A DNA stretch of 64,000 bases, from NCBI RefSeq assembly GCF_013408795.1, contig NZ_JACCCC010000001.1:1240001-1304000 (forward strand), given 5' to 3'. A model generated the notes under the pieces. The model searched no databases, was not told the DNA's origin, and saw only the letters and a list, made by a program, of their open reading frames with translations. Made by a program: the position numbers and the translations under genes. Every line of letters begins with the position of its first letter. The stretch's first letter is position 1. This document shows positions 9,401-18,271 of this stretch, piece after piece. This DNA is from Spinactinospora alkalitolerans. GTDB taxonomy: Bacteria > Actinomycetota > Actinomycetes > Streptosporangiales > Streptosporangiaceae.

Positions 9401-10185
9401 TCCTGAGACGCCCGCTGCTGTCCCTGCTGAGCGCGATTGCGTTCACCGTCATGCTCGGCCCGGTGGTGATCCTGCTGGGGGTGGCGTTCACCGCCGGCAG
9501 CACCCTGACCTTCCCACCCGAGGGCCTGTCCCTGCGGTGGTTCGCCGCCGCGGTGGAGTACCGGCCCTTCATCGACACGCTGGGCACCAGCCTCGTCGTC
9601 GCGGTCGCCTCCACGCTCGCCGCGCTGGTGCTGGGCGTGCCCGCCACGCTGGCGCTGCAGCGCGGGGCCGTGCCGGGGCGGGCGGTGGTCGAGAACCTGT
9701 TCATGACCCCGATCATCGTGCCCGAGCTCGTCCTGGGGCTGGCGCTGTTCCAGCAGTTCATGGTGGGGCTGCACATCACAGCGCTGGGGACGCTGATCAT
9801 CGGGCACACCGTCCTGCTGCTGCCTTATGCGGTCCGGGTCGTGGGCGCCTCGCTGGCCCTGGCCGACCCGAAGCTGGAGGAGGCCGCCCGCGGCCTCGGC
9901 GCCGGCCCGGTCCGCACCTTCTTCACGGTGACGCTGCCGGTCATGCGCCCCGGGATCATCTCGGCCACGATCCTGGCCTTCATCACCTCCCTCAACAACG
10001 TCCCGCTGTCGCTGCTGCTGACCGGCCCGGGCGTGGCCACGCTCCCGGTCGAGATGCTCAACTACGTGCAGTCCTCGTTCGATCCGGTGGTCGCGGCGGT
10101 CAGCGTCATCCTGCTGGCACTCAGCGTCGGGGTGGCACTGCTCACCGAGCGCCTCGTCGGGTTCAACAAGGTCTTCGGCCGCTAG
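9397..10185 (+). CDS. ABC transporter permease, spermidine/putrescine type (PotC-like)
   Basis: A 262-residue second membrane subunit that overlaps the previous gene at ATGA. It has a signal-anchor-like first helix and about six membrane segments. The coupling loop EEAARGLGAGPVRTFFTVTLP near its C-terminal half is the contact for the ATPase. With its partner it forms the heterodimeric channel of the importer. Confidence 0.85.
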   Translation: MILRRPLLSLLSAIAFTVMLGPVVILLGVAFTAGSTLTFPPEGLSLRWFAAAVEYRPFIDTLGTSLVVAVASTLAALVLGVPATLALQRGAVPGRAVVENLFMTPIIVPELVLGLALFQQFMVGLHITALGTLIIGHTVLLLPYAVRVVGASLALADPKLEEAARGLGAGPVRTFFTVTLPVMRPGIISATILAFITSLNNVPLSLLLTGPGVATLPVEMLNYVQSSFDPVVAAVSVILLALSVGVALLTERLVGFNKVFGR

Positions 10186-10212
10186 CGGCCGGGTTCAAGG
10201 AGGCATCGCGAA

Positions 10213-11229
10213 ATGACACCAGTAGTCCGGCTCGACGGCGTGGGGCGGCGGTTCGGCGGCGCGAAGAACGGCGTCGCGGCGGTCGACGGCCTCGACCTCA
10301 CCGTCGAGCGCGGCAGCTTCACGACGCTCCTCGGCCCGAGCGGGTGCGGCAAGACCACGACACTGCGCATGATCGCCGGATTCATCCGGCCCACCTCGGG
10401 GCGCATCCTGCTGGAGGGCGAGGACGCCACGAGCACGCCGCCCGAACGCCGCAACATCGGCATGGTGTTCCAGTCCTACGCCCTGTTCCCGCACATGTCG
10501 CTCACCGACAACGTGGGCTTCGGCCTGCGCGCCCGCAGGCTCCCCTCCGCCGAGGTCAGGCGGCGCGCGGGCGAGGCACTGGAGCTGGTGGGCCTGTCCC
10601 ACGCCGCCGACCGCAAGCCCGCCGAACTGTCGGGCGGGCAGCAGCAGCGGGTCGCCCTGGCCCGGGCCGTGGCCATCGAGCCGTCGGTGCTGCTGCTGGA
10701 CGAGCCGCTGTCCAACCTCGACGCCCGCCTGCGCGTGCAGATGCGCCGGGAGCTGCTGCGGGTGCAGCGCGAGACCGGGGTCACCGCCGTCCTGGTCACC
10801 CACGACCAGGACGAGGCGCTCCAGCTCTCCGACACCATGGTGATCCTCAACAGCGGCCGGCTGGAGCAGCAGGGCGACCCGCGCGCGGTCTTCCCCGCGC
10901 CGGCCAACCGCTTCGTCGCCGAGTTCCTCGGCTACGACAACTTCCCCGATGTGCCCGGCATGGGCCCGGTGACGATCCGCCCCGAGCACGTCGTGCTGTC
11001 CGCGGTCGGCACCGGCGGCGGAGCGGACGGCGCGGAGCTGGACGGCACGGTCACCGACGTCACCTACCAGGGCAGCCACTGCCTGGTCGGAGTGACGGCC
11101 GGATCGGACCGCGTCACCTGCGTGCACCCCGGCGACGAGTTCCGGCCGGGCGACGCCGTGCGCGTCCTGCTGCCCCGGCACCGCCTGGTGGAACTGGCCG
11201 ACGGCGCCGCGCCGGCGGGTGCGCGGTGA
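10213..11229 (+). CDS. ABC transporter ATP-binding protein (PotA/FbpC-like, with TOBE region)
   Basis: A 338-residue ATPase preceded by AAGGAGG. Motifs in order: Walker A GPSGCGKTTT, Q-loop FQSYALFPH, signature LSGGQQQR, Walker B VLLLDEP, and H-loop VTHD. A C-terminal beta-rich TOBE-like regulatory region follows (from about residue 250, VTIRPEHVV). It powers the two permeases encoded just upstream. The 27-bp gap before it is the only non-overlapping junction in this operon. Confidence 0.9.
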   Translation: MTPVVRLDGVGRRFGGAKNGVAAVDGLDLTVERGSFTTLLGPSGCGKTTTLRMIAGFIRPTSGRILLEGEDATSTPPERRNIGMVFQSYALFPHMSLTDNVGFGLRARRLPSAEVRRRAGEALELVGLSHAADRKPAELSGGQQQRVALARAVAIEPSVLLLDEPLSNLDARLRVQMRRELLRVQRETGVTAVLVTHDQDEALQLSDTMVILNSGRLEQQGDPRAVFPAPANRFVAEFLGYDNFPDVPGMGPVTIRPEHVVLSAVGTGGGADGAELDGTVTDVTYQGSHCLVGVTAGSDRVTCVHPGDEFRPGDAVRVLLPRHRLVELADGAAPAGAR

Positions 11230-12272
11230 GGCGGGTCGTCGCCGCCGTGTCCGGCGCCCTCGCCGCCACCATGGCACTGACCTCGTGCGCTCCCACCCGC
11301 GAGAACGACACCGACACCCTCGTCGTGAGCACCTTCGCCTTTGCGACCGAGGAGTTCATGCAGGTCATCGGTGAACCGTTCGAGGAGGCCACCGGGATCG
11401 AGGTGGTGCTGGACACCGGCAACAACGCCACCCGGCTGACCAAGCTCCGGATCAACAAGGAGCGGCCCGACACCGACGTCGTGCTCATCTCCGACTACTA
11501 CGCCCAGATCGGCAAGGAGATGGAGCTGTTCGAGAAGGTGCACCCGACCGCGGTGCCCGCCATGGCCGAGATCGCCCCGTGGGCCGTCGACCCCGACGGC
11601 TACGGCCCCGCCTACACCTTCCAGCTCCTCGGCCTGATGTACCGCACCGACACCGTGCGGCAGCCGCCCGACTCCTGGGACGACCTCTATGAGTCCGAGG
11701 TCCCCGGCGGATTCGCGCTGCCCGACATCTCGGTCTCGGCCGGCCCCATGCTGGTCCAGGCCACCGCCGAGGCCTACGGGACGGGCCCGGCCGACGTCGA
11801 CACCGGGTTCGAGCGGCTCGCCGGGATCGGCCCCGAGGCGCTGCAGTTCTACACCCGCTCCACCGAGCTCACCAGCCTCCTGGAGCGGGGCGAGGTCGCC
11901 ATGGCCCCTGGCCTGGACAACTTCGCGATGAACGCGGTGGAGTCCGGGCAGCCCATCGGATTCGCCGTGCCCGACGAGGGGCGCGTGATGACGGCCAACA
12001 CCGCCCAGATCGTGGCCGGCGCCCCGAACCGGGAGGGCGCGCAGGAGTTCGTCGACTTCCTGCTCGACCCGGAGGTCCAGTCCGAGGTGGCCGAGGTCAT
12101 CTACGACAAGCCGGTCCACCCCGACGCCGAGGTCACCGACCTGATGACCGACGTCGCGGGCGAGTCGGCCCTGGACCCGGCCGGGACCGGCTACCACCAG
12201 GGCGACCTGGAGCTCATCGCCGCCGAGCGCACGGCCTGGCTGGACCGCTTCGTGGAGGAGGTCGCCAGATGA
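11226..12272 (+). CDS. Substrate-binding lipoprotein of the purine-cluster ABC importer (PotD-like)
   Basis: The 348-residue protein begins at a GTG overlapping the ATPase stop (GTGA). It has a lipoprotein signal peptide with lipobox LTSC around residue 20, then a PotD-type extracellular binding fold. It would capture the ligand outside the membrane and deliver it to the permeases. Position directly upstream of nucleoside hydrolase points to a purine nucleoside or related ligand. That is inference, since the family is better known for polyamines. Confidence 0.85.
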   Translation: MRRVVAAVSGALAATMALTSCAPTRENDTDTLVVSTFAFATEEFMQVIGEPFEEATGIEVVLDTGNNATRLTKLRINKERPDTDVVLISDYYAQIGKEMELFEKVHPTAVPAMAEIAPWAVDPDGYGPAYTFQLLGLMYRTDTVRQPPDSWDDLYESEVPGGFALPDISVSAGPMLVQATAEAYGTGPADVDTGFERLAGIGPEALQFYTRSTELTSLLERGEVAMAPGLDNFAMNAVESGQPIGFAVPDEGRVMTANTAQIVAGAPNREGAQEFVDFLLDPEVQSEVAEVIYDKPVHPDAEVTDLMTDVAGESALDPAGTGYHQGDLELIAAERTAWLDRFVEEVAR

Positions 12273-13231
12273 GCACACCGGTCCTCGTCGACTGCGATCC
12301 CGGCGTCGACGACGCCATAGCGCTGCTGTACGCCCTGGCCTCCCCCGAGCTGGACGTGCGCGGCGTGACCACGGTCGCGGGCAACGTCTCCCTGGCCCAC
12401 GCCAACCGCAACGCCGCCCGGGTGCTCGACCTGGCCGGCGCCCGCGACGACCTGCCCCTCGTTCCGGGCCTGACCGGCCCCGTCGCCCGGCCCGCGCGCA
12501 TCCCCGACGAGCCGATCCACGGCGAGGGCGGCCTCGGCGGACTTGACCTGCCCGAGACGGGCCGGGTCCCCGTGAGCGGCCACGCCCCGGGGTGGCTGGC
12601 CGAGCAGGCGCTGGCCGCGCCGGGAGAGCTGACCCTGGTGGCGCTGGGCCCGCTGTCCAACGTCGCGGCGATGCTCACCCTGCACCCCGAGGCGGGGCCG
12701 GCGCTGCGCGAGATCGTCGTCATGGGCGGGGCCGCCCACTGCCAGGGCAACATCACCCCCGCCGCCGAGTTCAACTTCTTCGCCGACCCCGAGGCGGCGC
12801 GCCTCGTCCTGGAATCGGGGCTGCCGGTGCGGGTCGTGGGCCTGGACGTCACGCGGGCCGCGCTCTTCCCGCTGGAGCGGGCCGACCGGCTCGCCGCGCT
12901 GCCGGGAGCGGCGGGGGCCGCGGGGACGCTGCTGCGCGGATTCGTGCTGCGCTACCGCGAGCGCTTCGGCGTCGCCGCCGTCCCGGTGCACGACGCGCTC
13001 GCCGTCGCCGCCGTCACCCACCCCGGCCTGCTCGACTTCGAGAGCGGGGCGGCCACGGTCGAGTGCGCCGGAGAGGTCTCCCGCGGCGCCCTGGTCGCCG
13101 ACCTGCGCCGACCGGAGCGCACGCGCGCGGTGCGCGTCGCCCTCGGGGTCGACGCCGAGGGCTTCACCCGGCTGCTCGCCGACCGCCTCGCCGGCTACGC
13201 CGACCCGACCGCGACCACCGACCGACCATGA
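12269..13231 (+). CDS. Inosine/uridine-preferring nucleoside hydrolase (IunH family)
   Basis: A 320-residue cytoplasmic hydrolase overlapping the binding-protein gene at ATGA. The calcium-binding signature DCDPGVDDA places aspartates at residues 8, 10, 14 and 15, as in characterised nucleoside hydrolases. VHDALAVA near residue 240 supplies the conserved histidine and aspartate. It splits ribonucleosides into base and ribose. It shares an operon with a transporter and adenine deaminase, so adenosine-type nucleosides are plausible substrates. Confidence 0.9.
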   Translation: MSTPVLVDCDPGVDDAIALLYALASPELDVRGVTTVAGNVSLAHANRNAARVLDLAGARDDLPLVPGLTGPVARPARIPDEPIHGEGGLGGLDLPETGRVPVSGHAPGWLAEQALAAPGELTLVALGPLSNVAAMLTLHPEAGPALREIVVMGGAAHCQGNITPAAEFNFFADPEAARLVLESGLPVRVVGLDVTRAALFPLERADRLAALPGAAGAAGTLLRGFVLRYRERFGVAAVPVHDALAVAAVTHPGLLDFESGAATVECAGEVSRGALVADLRRPERTRAVRVALGVDAEGFTRLLADRLAGYADPTATTDRP

Positions 13232-14955
13232 GGACCGAGGAACCCGCCGTGCCCCACTCCGCCCCCGTCGACCTGCTCATCCGGGGCGGCAGCGTGCTGT
13301 CGGTGCAGACCGGAGAGGTCTGGGCCGCCGACGTCGCCGTCGTCTCGGACGCGATCCGGGCCGTACTGCCGCCCGGAACGCCCGCCGAGGCCGCCGAGGT
13401 GCTCGACGCCACCGGGCTCGTCGTCGCGCCCGGCTACATCGACGCGCACATGCACATCGAGAGCTCCATGCTCGCCCCGCGCGAGTTCGCGCGCATCACC
13501 CTGCCGCGGGGCACCACCACCGTGCTGGCCGACGCCCACGAGATCGTCAACGTCGCCGGACGCGACGCCCAGGCCTGGATGATCGAGCAGGGGCGCGGCA
13601 CGGGCCAGACGATGCGCTGGGCGGTCCCCTCGTGCGTCCCGGCGCTCGCCGGGTTCGAGACCGCCGGCGCCGAGCTGAGCGCCGAGGACATCGACGAGAT
13701 GCTCGGCTGGGACGGCGTGACGACCCTGGGCGAGGTGATGGACTACCGGGCGGTCGTCTCCGGCGAGCGGCGGATGCGCGACATCGTCGCGGTCGCCCGT
13801 GCCCGCGGGGTCCGCCTCGACGGCCACTGCCCCAACCTCTCCGGCGCCGACCTGAACGAGTACCTGTGGGCGGGGATCGACTCCGACCACTGCAAGAACA
13901 CCGCAGAGGTCGCGGTGGAGAAGGCCCGGCTGGGCATGCTGCTGATGCTGCAGGAGAAGTGCCTGACCCCCGAGGTCGTCGACGCGCTGCTCGCCCTGCC
14001 GCACCTGCCGGACCTGTGCCTGGTGACCGACGACGTCGCGGCGGACGCCATCCTCGACTCCGGCCACCTCGACCGCGTCGGCCACGTCGCCCTCGAACGC
14101 GGGATGGCGCCGATCGACGTGCTGCGGGCCCTCACCGTGCACCCCGCGCGCCGGCTCGGCCTGCACGACCGCGGAGCGGTGAGCCCCGGCAAGCGCGCCG
14201 ACCTGGTGCTGCTGCGCTCCCTCACCGACCTCACCCCCGCGGTTGTGATCGCCGGCGGAGCGGTGCGCGGCCGCGGCGGACGTCCCGTGGACGACGCGCC
14301 CGCGGCTCCCACGGGCAACCCCTTCGCCGCGACCGTGCACCTGGAGGCGCGGAGCGAGCACGACGTGCTCTGGCGGGCGGACCTGCCCGACGGGGAGCAC
14401 GTCTTCCGCGCCCTGCGGGTCAACGAGGTCGACACCTACACCGAACCGGCCGAGGTCGTGCTGCCCGTGCGCGACGGCGTCGTGGACTGGGAGGGGCGCA
14501 CCGCGGTCGTCGCCGTGCTGGAGCGCCACACCGGCCGCGCCGCGATGTCGGTGGCCCCGGTGGTCGGCCACGACCTGGGAGAGGGGGCCTACGCCGGCAC
14601 CTACGCCCACGACAGCCACAACCTCACCGCCGTCGCCACCACCCGTGCGGCGCTGCGGACCGCGGTCAACGCGGTCATCGAGGCGGGCGGCGGCCTGTGC
14701 GCGGCGATCGGCGGGGCGGAGCCCGTCCTGCTGCCGCTGCCGATCGGCGGCGTGATGTCGGAGCGCTCCGCCGACGAGGTCGCCCGTGCCTGCGGCGCGG
14801 TCCGCGCGGCCCTGCGTTCCTGGGGATGGCGCAACCGCAACGTGTTCATGAGCGTCTCGACGCTCACTCTCGCGGTGTCCCCCCAGGTCAAGATCACCGA
14901 CCGAGGCCTGGTCCGGGTCGTCGACCGCGCCTGGGAGCCGCGGACACTGGGCTGA
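13228..14955 (+). CDS. ade: Adenine deaminase
   Basis: A 575-residue amidohydrolase-superfamily enzyme starting at ATGA on the hydrolase stop. The metal-binding motif PGYIDAHMHIESSM, the DAHEIVNV segment, GHCPNLSG and IDSDH are those of bacterial adenine deaminase, and its length is normal for the family. It converts adenine to hypoxanthine and ammonia. After nucleoside hydrolase releases the base, this gives a two-step route from imported adenosine to hypoxanthine for salvage or nitrogen use. It is the last gene of the operon. Confidence 0.9.
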   Translation: MRTEEPAVPHSAPVDLLIRGGSVLSVQTGEVWAADVAVVSDAIRAVLPPGTPAEAAEVLDATGLVVAPGYIDAHMHIESSMLAPREFARITLPRGTTTVLADAHEIVNVAGRDAQAWMIEQGRGTGQTMRWAVPSCVPALAGFETAGAELSAEDIDEMLGWDGVTTLGEVMDYRAVVSGERRMRDIVAVARARGVRLDGHCPNLSGADLNEYLWAGIDSDHCKNTAEVAVEKARLGMLLMLQEKCLTPEVVDALLALPHLPDLCLVTDDVAADAILDSGHLDRVGHVALERGMAPIDVLRALTVHPARRLGLHDRGAVSPGKRADLVLLRSLTDLTPAVVIAGGAVRGRGGRPVDDAPAAPTGNPFAATVHLEARSEHDVLWRADLPDGEHVFRALRVNEVDTYTEPAEVVLPVRDGVVDWEGRTAVVAVLERHTGRAAMSVAPVVGHDLGEGAYAGTYAHDSHNLTAVATTRAALRTAVNAVIEAGGGLCAAIGGAEPVLLPLPIGGVMSERSADEVARACGAVRAALRSWGWRNRNVFMSVSTLTLAVSPQVKITDRGLVRVVDRAWEPRTLG

Positions 14956-15155
14956 CGGCGGCCGCGGACCAGAGGTGCCGGGGCGGTGCACGGGCGATCG
15001 GCGGCCGTCCGCCTCGGCGGGGTCGGGAGACGGGGACGCCCAGGCCGGCTCGCACAGCTTTTCGCGTGGTGACGAGACCGCTTCGGGCGCGCATGCGTGA
15101 GTATGGGGTGGGCCTGCCATGCGTGATCGGGGCGGGAAACGGGCGAGGGGGAGTC

Positions 15156-16412
15156 GTGGGTGAGGCCGGGCGGCACGGGGACTCGGTTGACGAGCTGATC
15201 GCCGGGGCGCTGGCGGCGTTGGGGCGGCGGGACGGCGCGGGGTTCCGGTGGCGGGCGGACCAGTTGGTCGCGCGGCCCGATGAGGCGGCGCGCGGCGCCG
15301 TGGACCGCGCCCTGTTCTCCCGGCTCGTCGTCACCGTCGGCTACGCGTGGCACAACGGGTGGCAGCCGGCCGAGCTGGTGCGCCACGTCCGGCGGGAGAG
15401 CGGCACCGGAGCCGACGACGGGGCCGTCCACGGGCGGGTGGCCGCCGACGCGGTCGCGGCGCAGATGCGCCGCTACGACGCCGCGACCGTCGACGAGCGC
15501 TGGGAGGCGCAGCTGGCCGCCCTCGACGCGCGCGTGTGGTGGGCCTCCGACGACGACTACGTGCGGGAGTGGAGCGTGCGCGAGGGCGCCCGGCGCGCCG
15601 AATGGGTGGAGTACGCGCTCGAAGCGCTGCACGTGCTCTCCGCGCTCCCTCCGCTCGCCCCGCTGTGCCCGCCTCCCGGCAGGGCCCGCCGGAGTCCGGC
15701 GGCGGAGCCGACGCGGCGCGCCCCGGTGGAGCAGCGGATGCTCGACCGGGTCCGGGCGCTGCTGGCCAAGGCCGAGTCCACCGAGTTTCCCCGGGAGTCC
15801 GAGGCGCTGACCGCGCGGGCGCAGGAGCTGATGGCGCGGCACAGCATCGACCACGCGCTGCTGGCGGCCGAAGCCGGGGACGACGGGGACGGCCCGGCGG
15901 GGCGCCGGGTGCCCGTCGACGACCCCTACCCCGAGTCCAAGGCGGTCCTGCTGGACGCGGTGGCCGAGGCGAACCGGTGCCGCGCGGTCTGGGACCAGCG
16001 GCTGGGGCTGTCCACCGTGATCGGCTTCGCCGAGGACGCCGACGCGGTGGAGCTGCTGTTCACCTCGCTCCTGGTCCAGGCCACCACCGCGATGACCAAG
16101 GCCGAGGCCGCGCAGCGGACCAAAGGACGCAAGCGGACCAGGACGTTTCGCCGGTCGTTCCTGCACTCCTTCGCCCAGCGGATCGGTGAACGGCTGGCCG
16201 GAGCCGCCGACTCGGCCGCGAAGCAGGCCGCGGCCGAGTCGGCCGGACGGGACCTGCTGCCGGTGCTCGCGGTCCGGGAGCGGGCGGTCGAGGCGGCCGC
16301 CGAGGAGATGTTCCCGGAGACGGTGCGCAGCAGGGTGCGCGGCGTCCACGACCGGGAGGGCTGGATCTCGGGCCGGGACGCCGCCGACGCGACCCCGCTG
16401 CGCGGCCGCTGA
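15156..16412 (+). CDS. DUF2786 domain protein
   Basis: A 418-residue protein with a central DUF2786 motif (RVRALLAKAESTEFPRESEALT then AQELMARHSI), preceded by a helical region and followed by an alpha-rich domain. Start: GTG at 15156 after GAGGGGGAG; an ATG at 15093 is in frame but lacks a ribosome site. The 200 bp before it hold nothing recognisable. The function of this family is unknown; it is common in actinomycetes and some phages. It has no operon partner and is convergent with the ArsR-rhodanese gene. Confidence 0.7.
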   Translation: MGEAGRHGDSVDELIAGALAALGRRDGAGFRWRADQLVARPDEAARGAVDRALFSRLVVTVGYAWHNGWQPAELVRHVRRESGTGADDGAVHGRVAADAVAAQMRRYDAATVDERWEAQLAALDARVWWASDDDYVREWSVREGARRAEWVEYALEALHVLSALPPLAPLCPPPGRARRSPAAEPTRRAPVEQRMLDRVRALLAKAESTEFPRESEALTARAQELMARHSIDHALLAAEAGDDGDGPAGRRVPVDDPYPESKAVLLDAVAEANRCRAVWDQRLGLSTVIGFAEDADAVELLFTSLLVQATTAMTKAEAAQRTKGRKRTRTFRRSFLHSFAQRIGERLAGAADSAAKQAAAESAGRDLLPVLAVRERAVEAAAEEMFPETVRSRVRGVHDREGWISGRDAADATPLRGR

Positions 16413-16683
16413 TGTGCCGGGTCGCCGGTTCGGTAGGGATCGCCGCCGGGAGCCGGAGACCTCGGGTGGCCGTGATGCCGGTGCCACCCGGACGGGGCGA
16501 GCACGGCGCAGACCGCACGGCCGCCGAGCCCCGGACAGCGACGGGGGTGCCCAGCGAGTACCCCGGGATCGTGGAGCGCTCGCCCCGGCGTCCACCGCGG
16601 TGCGCACGAGCGCGTCGGCCAGGCCGTCCAGGGTGAGCGGCCCGAAGTCGGCGTCGATGCCCCCGCCGGTGCGGGTCGCGGGT

Positions 16684-17331
16684 TCACGCGCGGTTCCAGC
16701 GGGTGAAGCCCCCGTCCAGCGGCCGCGCCCGGTAGCCGTGCTCGCGCAGCAGCCGCACGGCCTCGGGGGAGACCACGCAGTAGGGCCCCTGGCAGTAGGC
16801 GACGATCTCGGCGTCCCGCGGCAGCCCGGCCGGCCTCTCGTGCAGCTCCTCCATCGGGACCGACGCCGCGTCGGGCACGTGGCCCGCCGCGTAGTCCTCC
16901 GCCGGGCGCACGTCGATGACCACGAGGCCGGGGTCGCCGAACCGCTCCCGCAGCTCCGCCGCCTTCATCGGGCGCATGACCGCGGGGTCGCCGAGGCGGG
17001 CCGCCACCGCGTCGCGCAGGTCGGCCAGCCGGTCCTCGGCGAAGTCCTGGAGCCGGCCGAGGAACTCCGACACCCCGGGGTCGGCGGTCCGGTGGTGGAC
17101 CCGCGTCCCCTCCTTCCGGCCGGTCACCAGGTTCGTGCCGCGCAGCCGCTGCTGCGACTGCGCCGAGGTGTTCTTCAGCGGGATCCCGGCCTCCTCGGCC
17201 AACTGCTCGACGGTGTACTCCTTCTGGTCGAGCAGGCGCAGCCGCACCGGGCGGGACAGCGCCTTGCCGATCCGCGCGAGCTGGGCGTAGACCGGCTCCT
17301 CAGCGACCCCGGCCGTCGATGGGCACCTCAC
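16684..17331 (-). CDS. ArsR-family regulator fused to a rhodanese domain
   Basis: A 215-residue protein. Residues 10-90 form an ArsR-type winged helix (ALSRPVRLRLL, YTVEQLAEEAGI). Residues 120-215 form a rhodanese domain with VVIDVRPAEDYAAGHVP and the active-site loop CQGPYC. It could sense sulfane sulfur or a thiol electrophile through the rhodanese cysteine and so alter DNA binding. The GTG start lies inside the 3' end of the metallo-beta-lactamase gene (32-bp overlap), so the two are co-translated. Confidence 0.85.
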   Translation of the reverse strand: MRCPSTAGVAEEPVYAQLARIGKALSRPVRLRLLDQKEYTVEQLAEEAGIPLKNTSAQSQQRLRGTNLVTGRKEGTRVHHRTADPGVSEFLGRLQDFAEDRLADLRDAVAARLGDPAVMRPMKAAELRERFGDPGLVVIDVRPAEDYAAGHVPDAASVPMEELHERPAGLPRDAEIVAYCQGPYCVVSPEAVRLLREHGYRARPLDGGFTRWNRA

Positions 17332-18154
17332 CGCGCAGGAATTGGACGTACCTCTCGGCGCAGGCCTCGACGACCCGTTTGGCGTCCCGGCGCAGCACCG
17401 GCCCCCACCAGCCGCCGTAGACGCGGTCGAACCGGTAGGGGCGCACCGCCTCGACCACGCCGCGCACCCCGCGCTCCGGCATCGGCAGCCGGTTCGGCGC
17501 GCTCCACGCGAAGGTGACCCGGTCCTCGCCCGGGGTCACGAAGACGGTGTCGCCGACGAGCAGAGCGCCGGCGCCGTCGGCCCCCTCGGCCCAGTGCAGG
17601 ACCGAGCTGCCGGGGAAGTGCCCGCCGCACTGCACGAGGGTCACGCCGGGCAGCACCGGCAGCGAGCCCGACCACGTCCGGACCGCGGGGGTCGGGCGGC
17701 CGAGCCAGGCGACGTCGACCTCGGGCAGCAGGATCTCGGCGTCGAAGGCGCTGCTCCAGTCGGTGATCGCGCCGTACATGTGGGGGTGGCTGGAGCTGAC
17801 GGCGCGCAGCCCGCCCGCGTCCCGCACCGCCTGGACGGCCTGGTCGTCGATAAAGCCGGGCGGGTCCCACAGCAGGTTGCCCTCTGACGTGCGGACCAGC
17901 AGCGCCCGCTGGCCGACGCCCAGGTCCGGCCGCACGCCGATGCCGATCAGGTCCGGCTCCACCTCCCGGATGTCGGTGCGGTATCCGGACGCGGCGAGTT
18001 CGGCCATGGTGGTCCACCGCTGCCCGGCCGGAGGCACCCACTGGCGTTCGTCCGCGCAGATCGGGCAGGTGTCGGGCGGCGATTCGGCCTCGGGGGAGTG
18101 GCCCCCGCAGGTCGGGCAGATCCACACCGGCCGGTCACGCGCTTCGGATTCCAT
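17300..18154 (-). CDS. Metallo-beta-lactamase-fold hydrolase with N-terminal zinc ribbon
   Basis: A 284-residue protein. The first 40 residues contain CPTC and CPIC, a zinc-ribbon or rubredoxin-like knuckle. The following MBL-fold has SHPHMYG in place of the canonical HxHxDH, then GGHFPGS and GDTVF supplying further metal ligands. The altered first motif suggests a changed metal site. The ATG lacks a Shine-Dalgarno sequence and sits just behind a promoter-like stretch, so the mRNA may be leaderless. It leads the operon with the ArsR-rhodanese gene. A role in sulfide or thioester chemistry is inference. Confidence 0.8.
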   Translation of the reverse strand: MESEARDRPVWICPTCGGHSPEAESPPDTCPICADERQWVPPAGQRWTTMAELAASGYRTDIREVEPDLIGIGVRPDLGVGQRALLVRTSEGNLLWDPPGFIDDQAVQAVRDAGGLRAVSSSHPHMYGAITDWSSAFDAEILLPEVDVAWLGRPTPAVRTWSGSLPVLPGVTLVQCGGHFPGSSVLHWAEGADGAGALLVGDTVFVTPGEDRVTFAWSAPNRLPMPERGVRGVVEAVRPYRFDRVYGGWWGPVLRRDAKRVVEACAERYVQFLRGEVPIDGRGR

Positions 18155-18163
18155 GGCTATATA

Positions 18164-18179
18164 TCTAACGAACTTTAGA
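18164..18179 (-). promoter_or_regulatory. Operator/promoter of the MBL-ArsR operon
   Basis: TCTAACGAACTTTAGA is an inverted repeat with 5-bp perfect arms (TCTAA/TTAGA), 10 bp upstream of the ATG at 18154, in an A/T-rich island. On the minus strand CTCGAC and TAGATA are 18 bases apart and make a plausible -35/-10, with transcription starting at or near the ATG. It is a good candidate site for the ArsR-rhodanese regulator. Confidence 0.6.
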
Positions 18180-18217
18180 ATAATGGTCGAGGATCCCCGT
18201 GTGCCGCGGCGGTTCCG

Positions 18218-18256
18218 CCGCTGTGGTCGCGCCCGGCCCGAACGCGACCACAGCGG
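18218..18256 (-). terminator. Hairpin after the von Willebrand A gene
   Basis: Perfect 14-bp stem (18218-18231 with 18243-18256) and 11-base loop, 16 bp past the stop codon of the von Willebrand A gene. No T-tract follows. Confidence 0.65.
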
Positions 18257-18271
18257 CGAGAGGACCGCGGG

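Noticed and set aside
9537-11225. Long open frame joining the permease and ATPase regions on the plus strand
   Set aside because: The residues are Arg/Gly/Pro-rich antiphase translation; the real genes are in other frames with clear domain motifs.
14756-14780. GGAGCGCTCC palindrome inside the adenine deaminase gene
   Set aside because: It is only 10 bases, within a strongly G/C-biased coding region far from any start, so chance is more likely than an operator.
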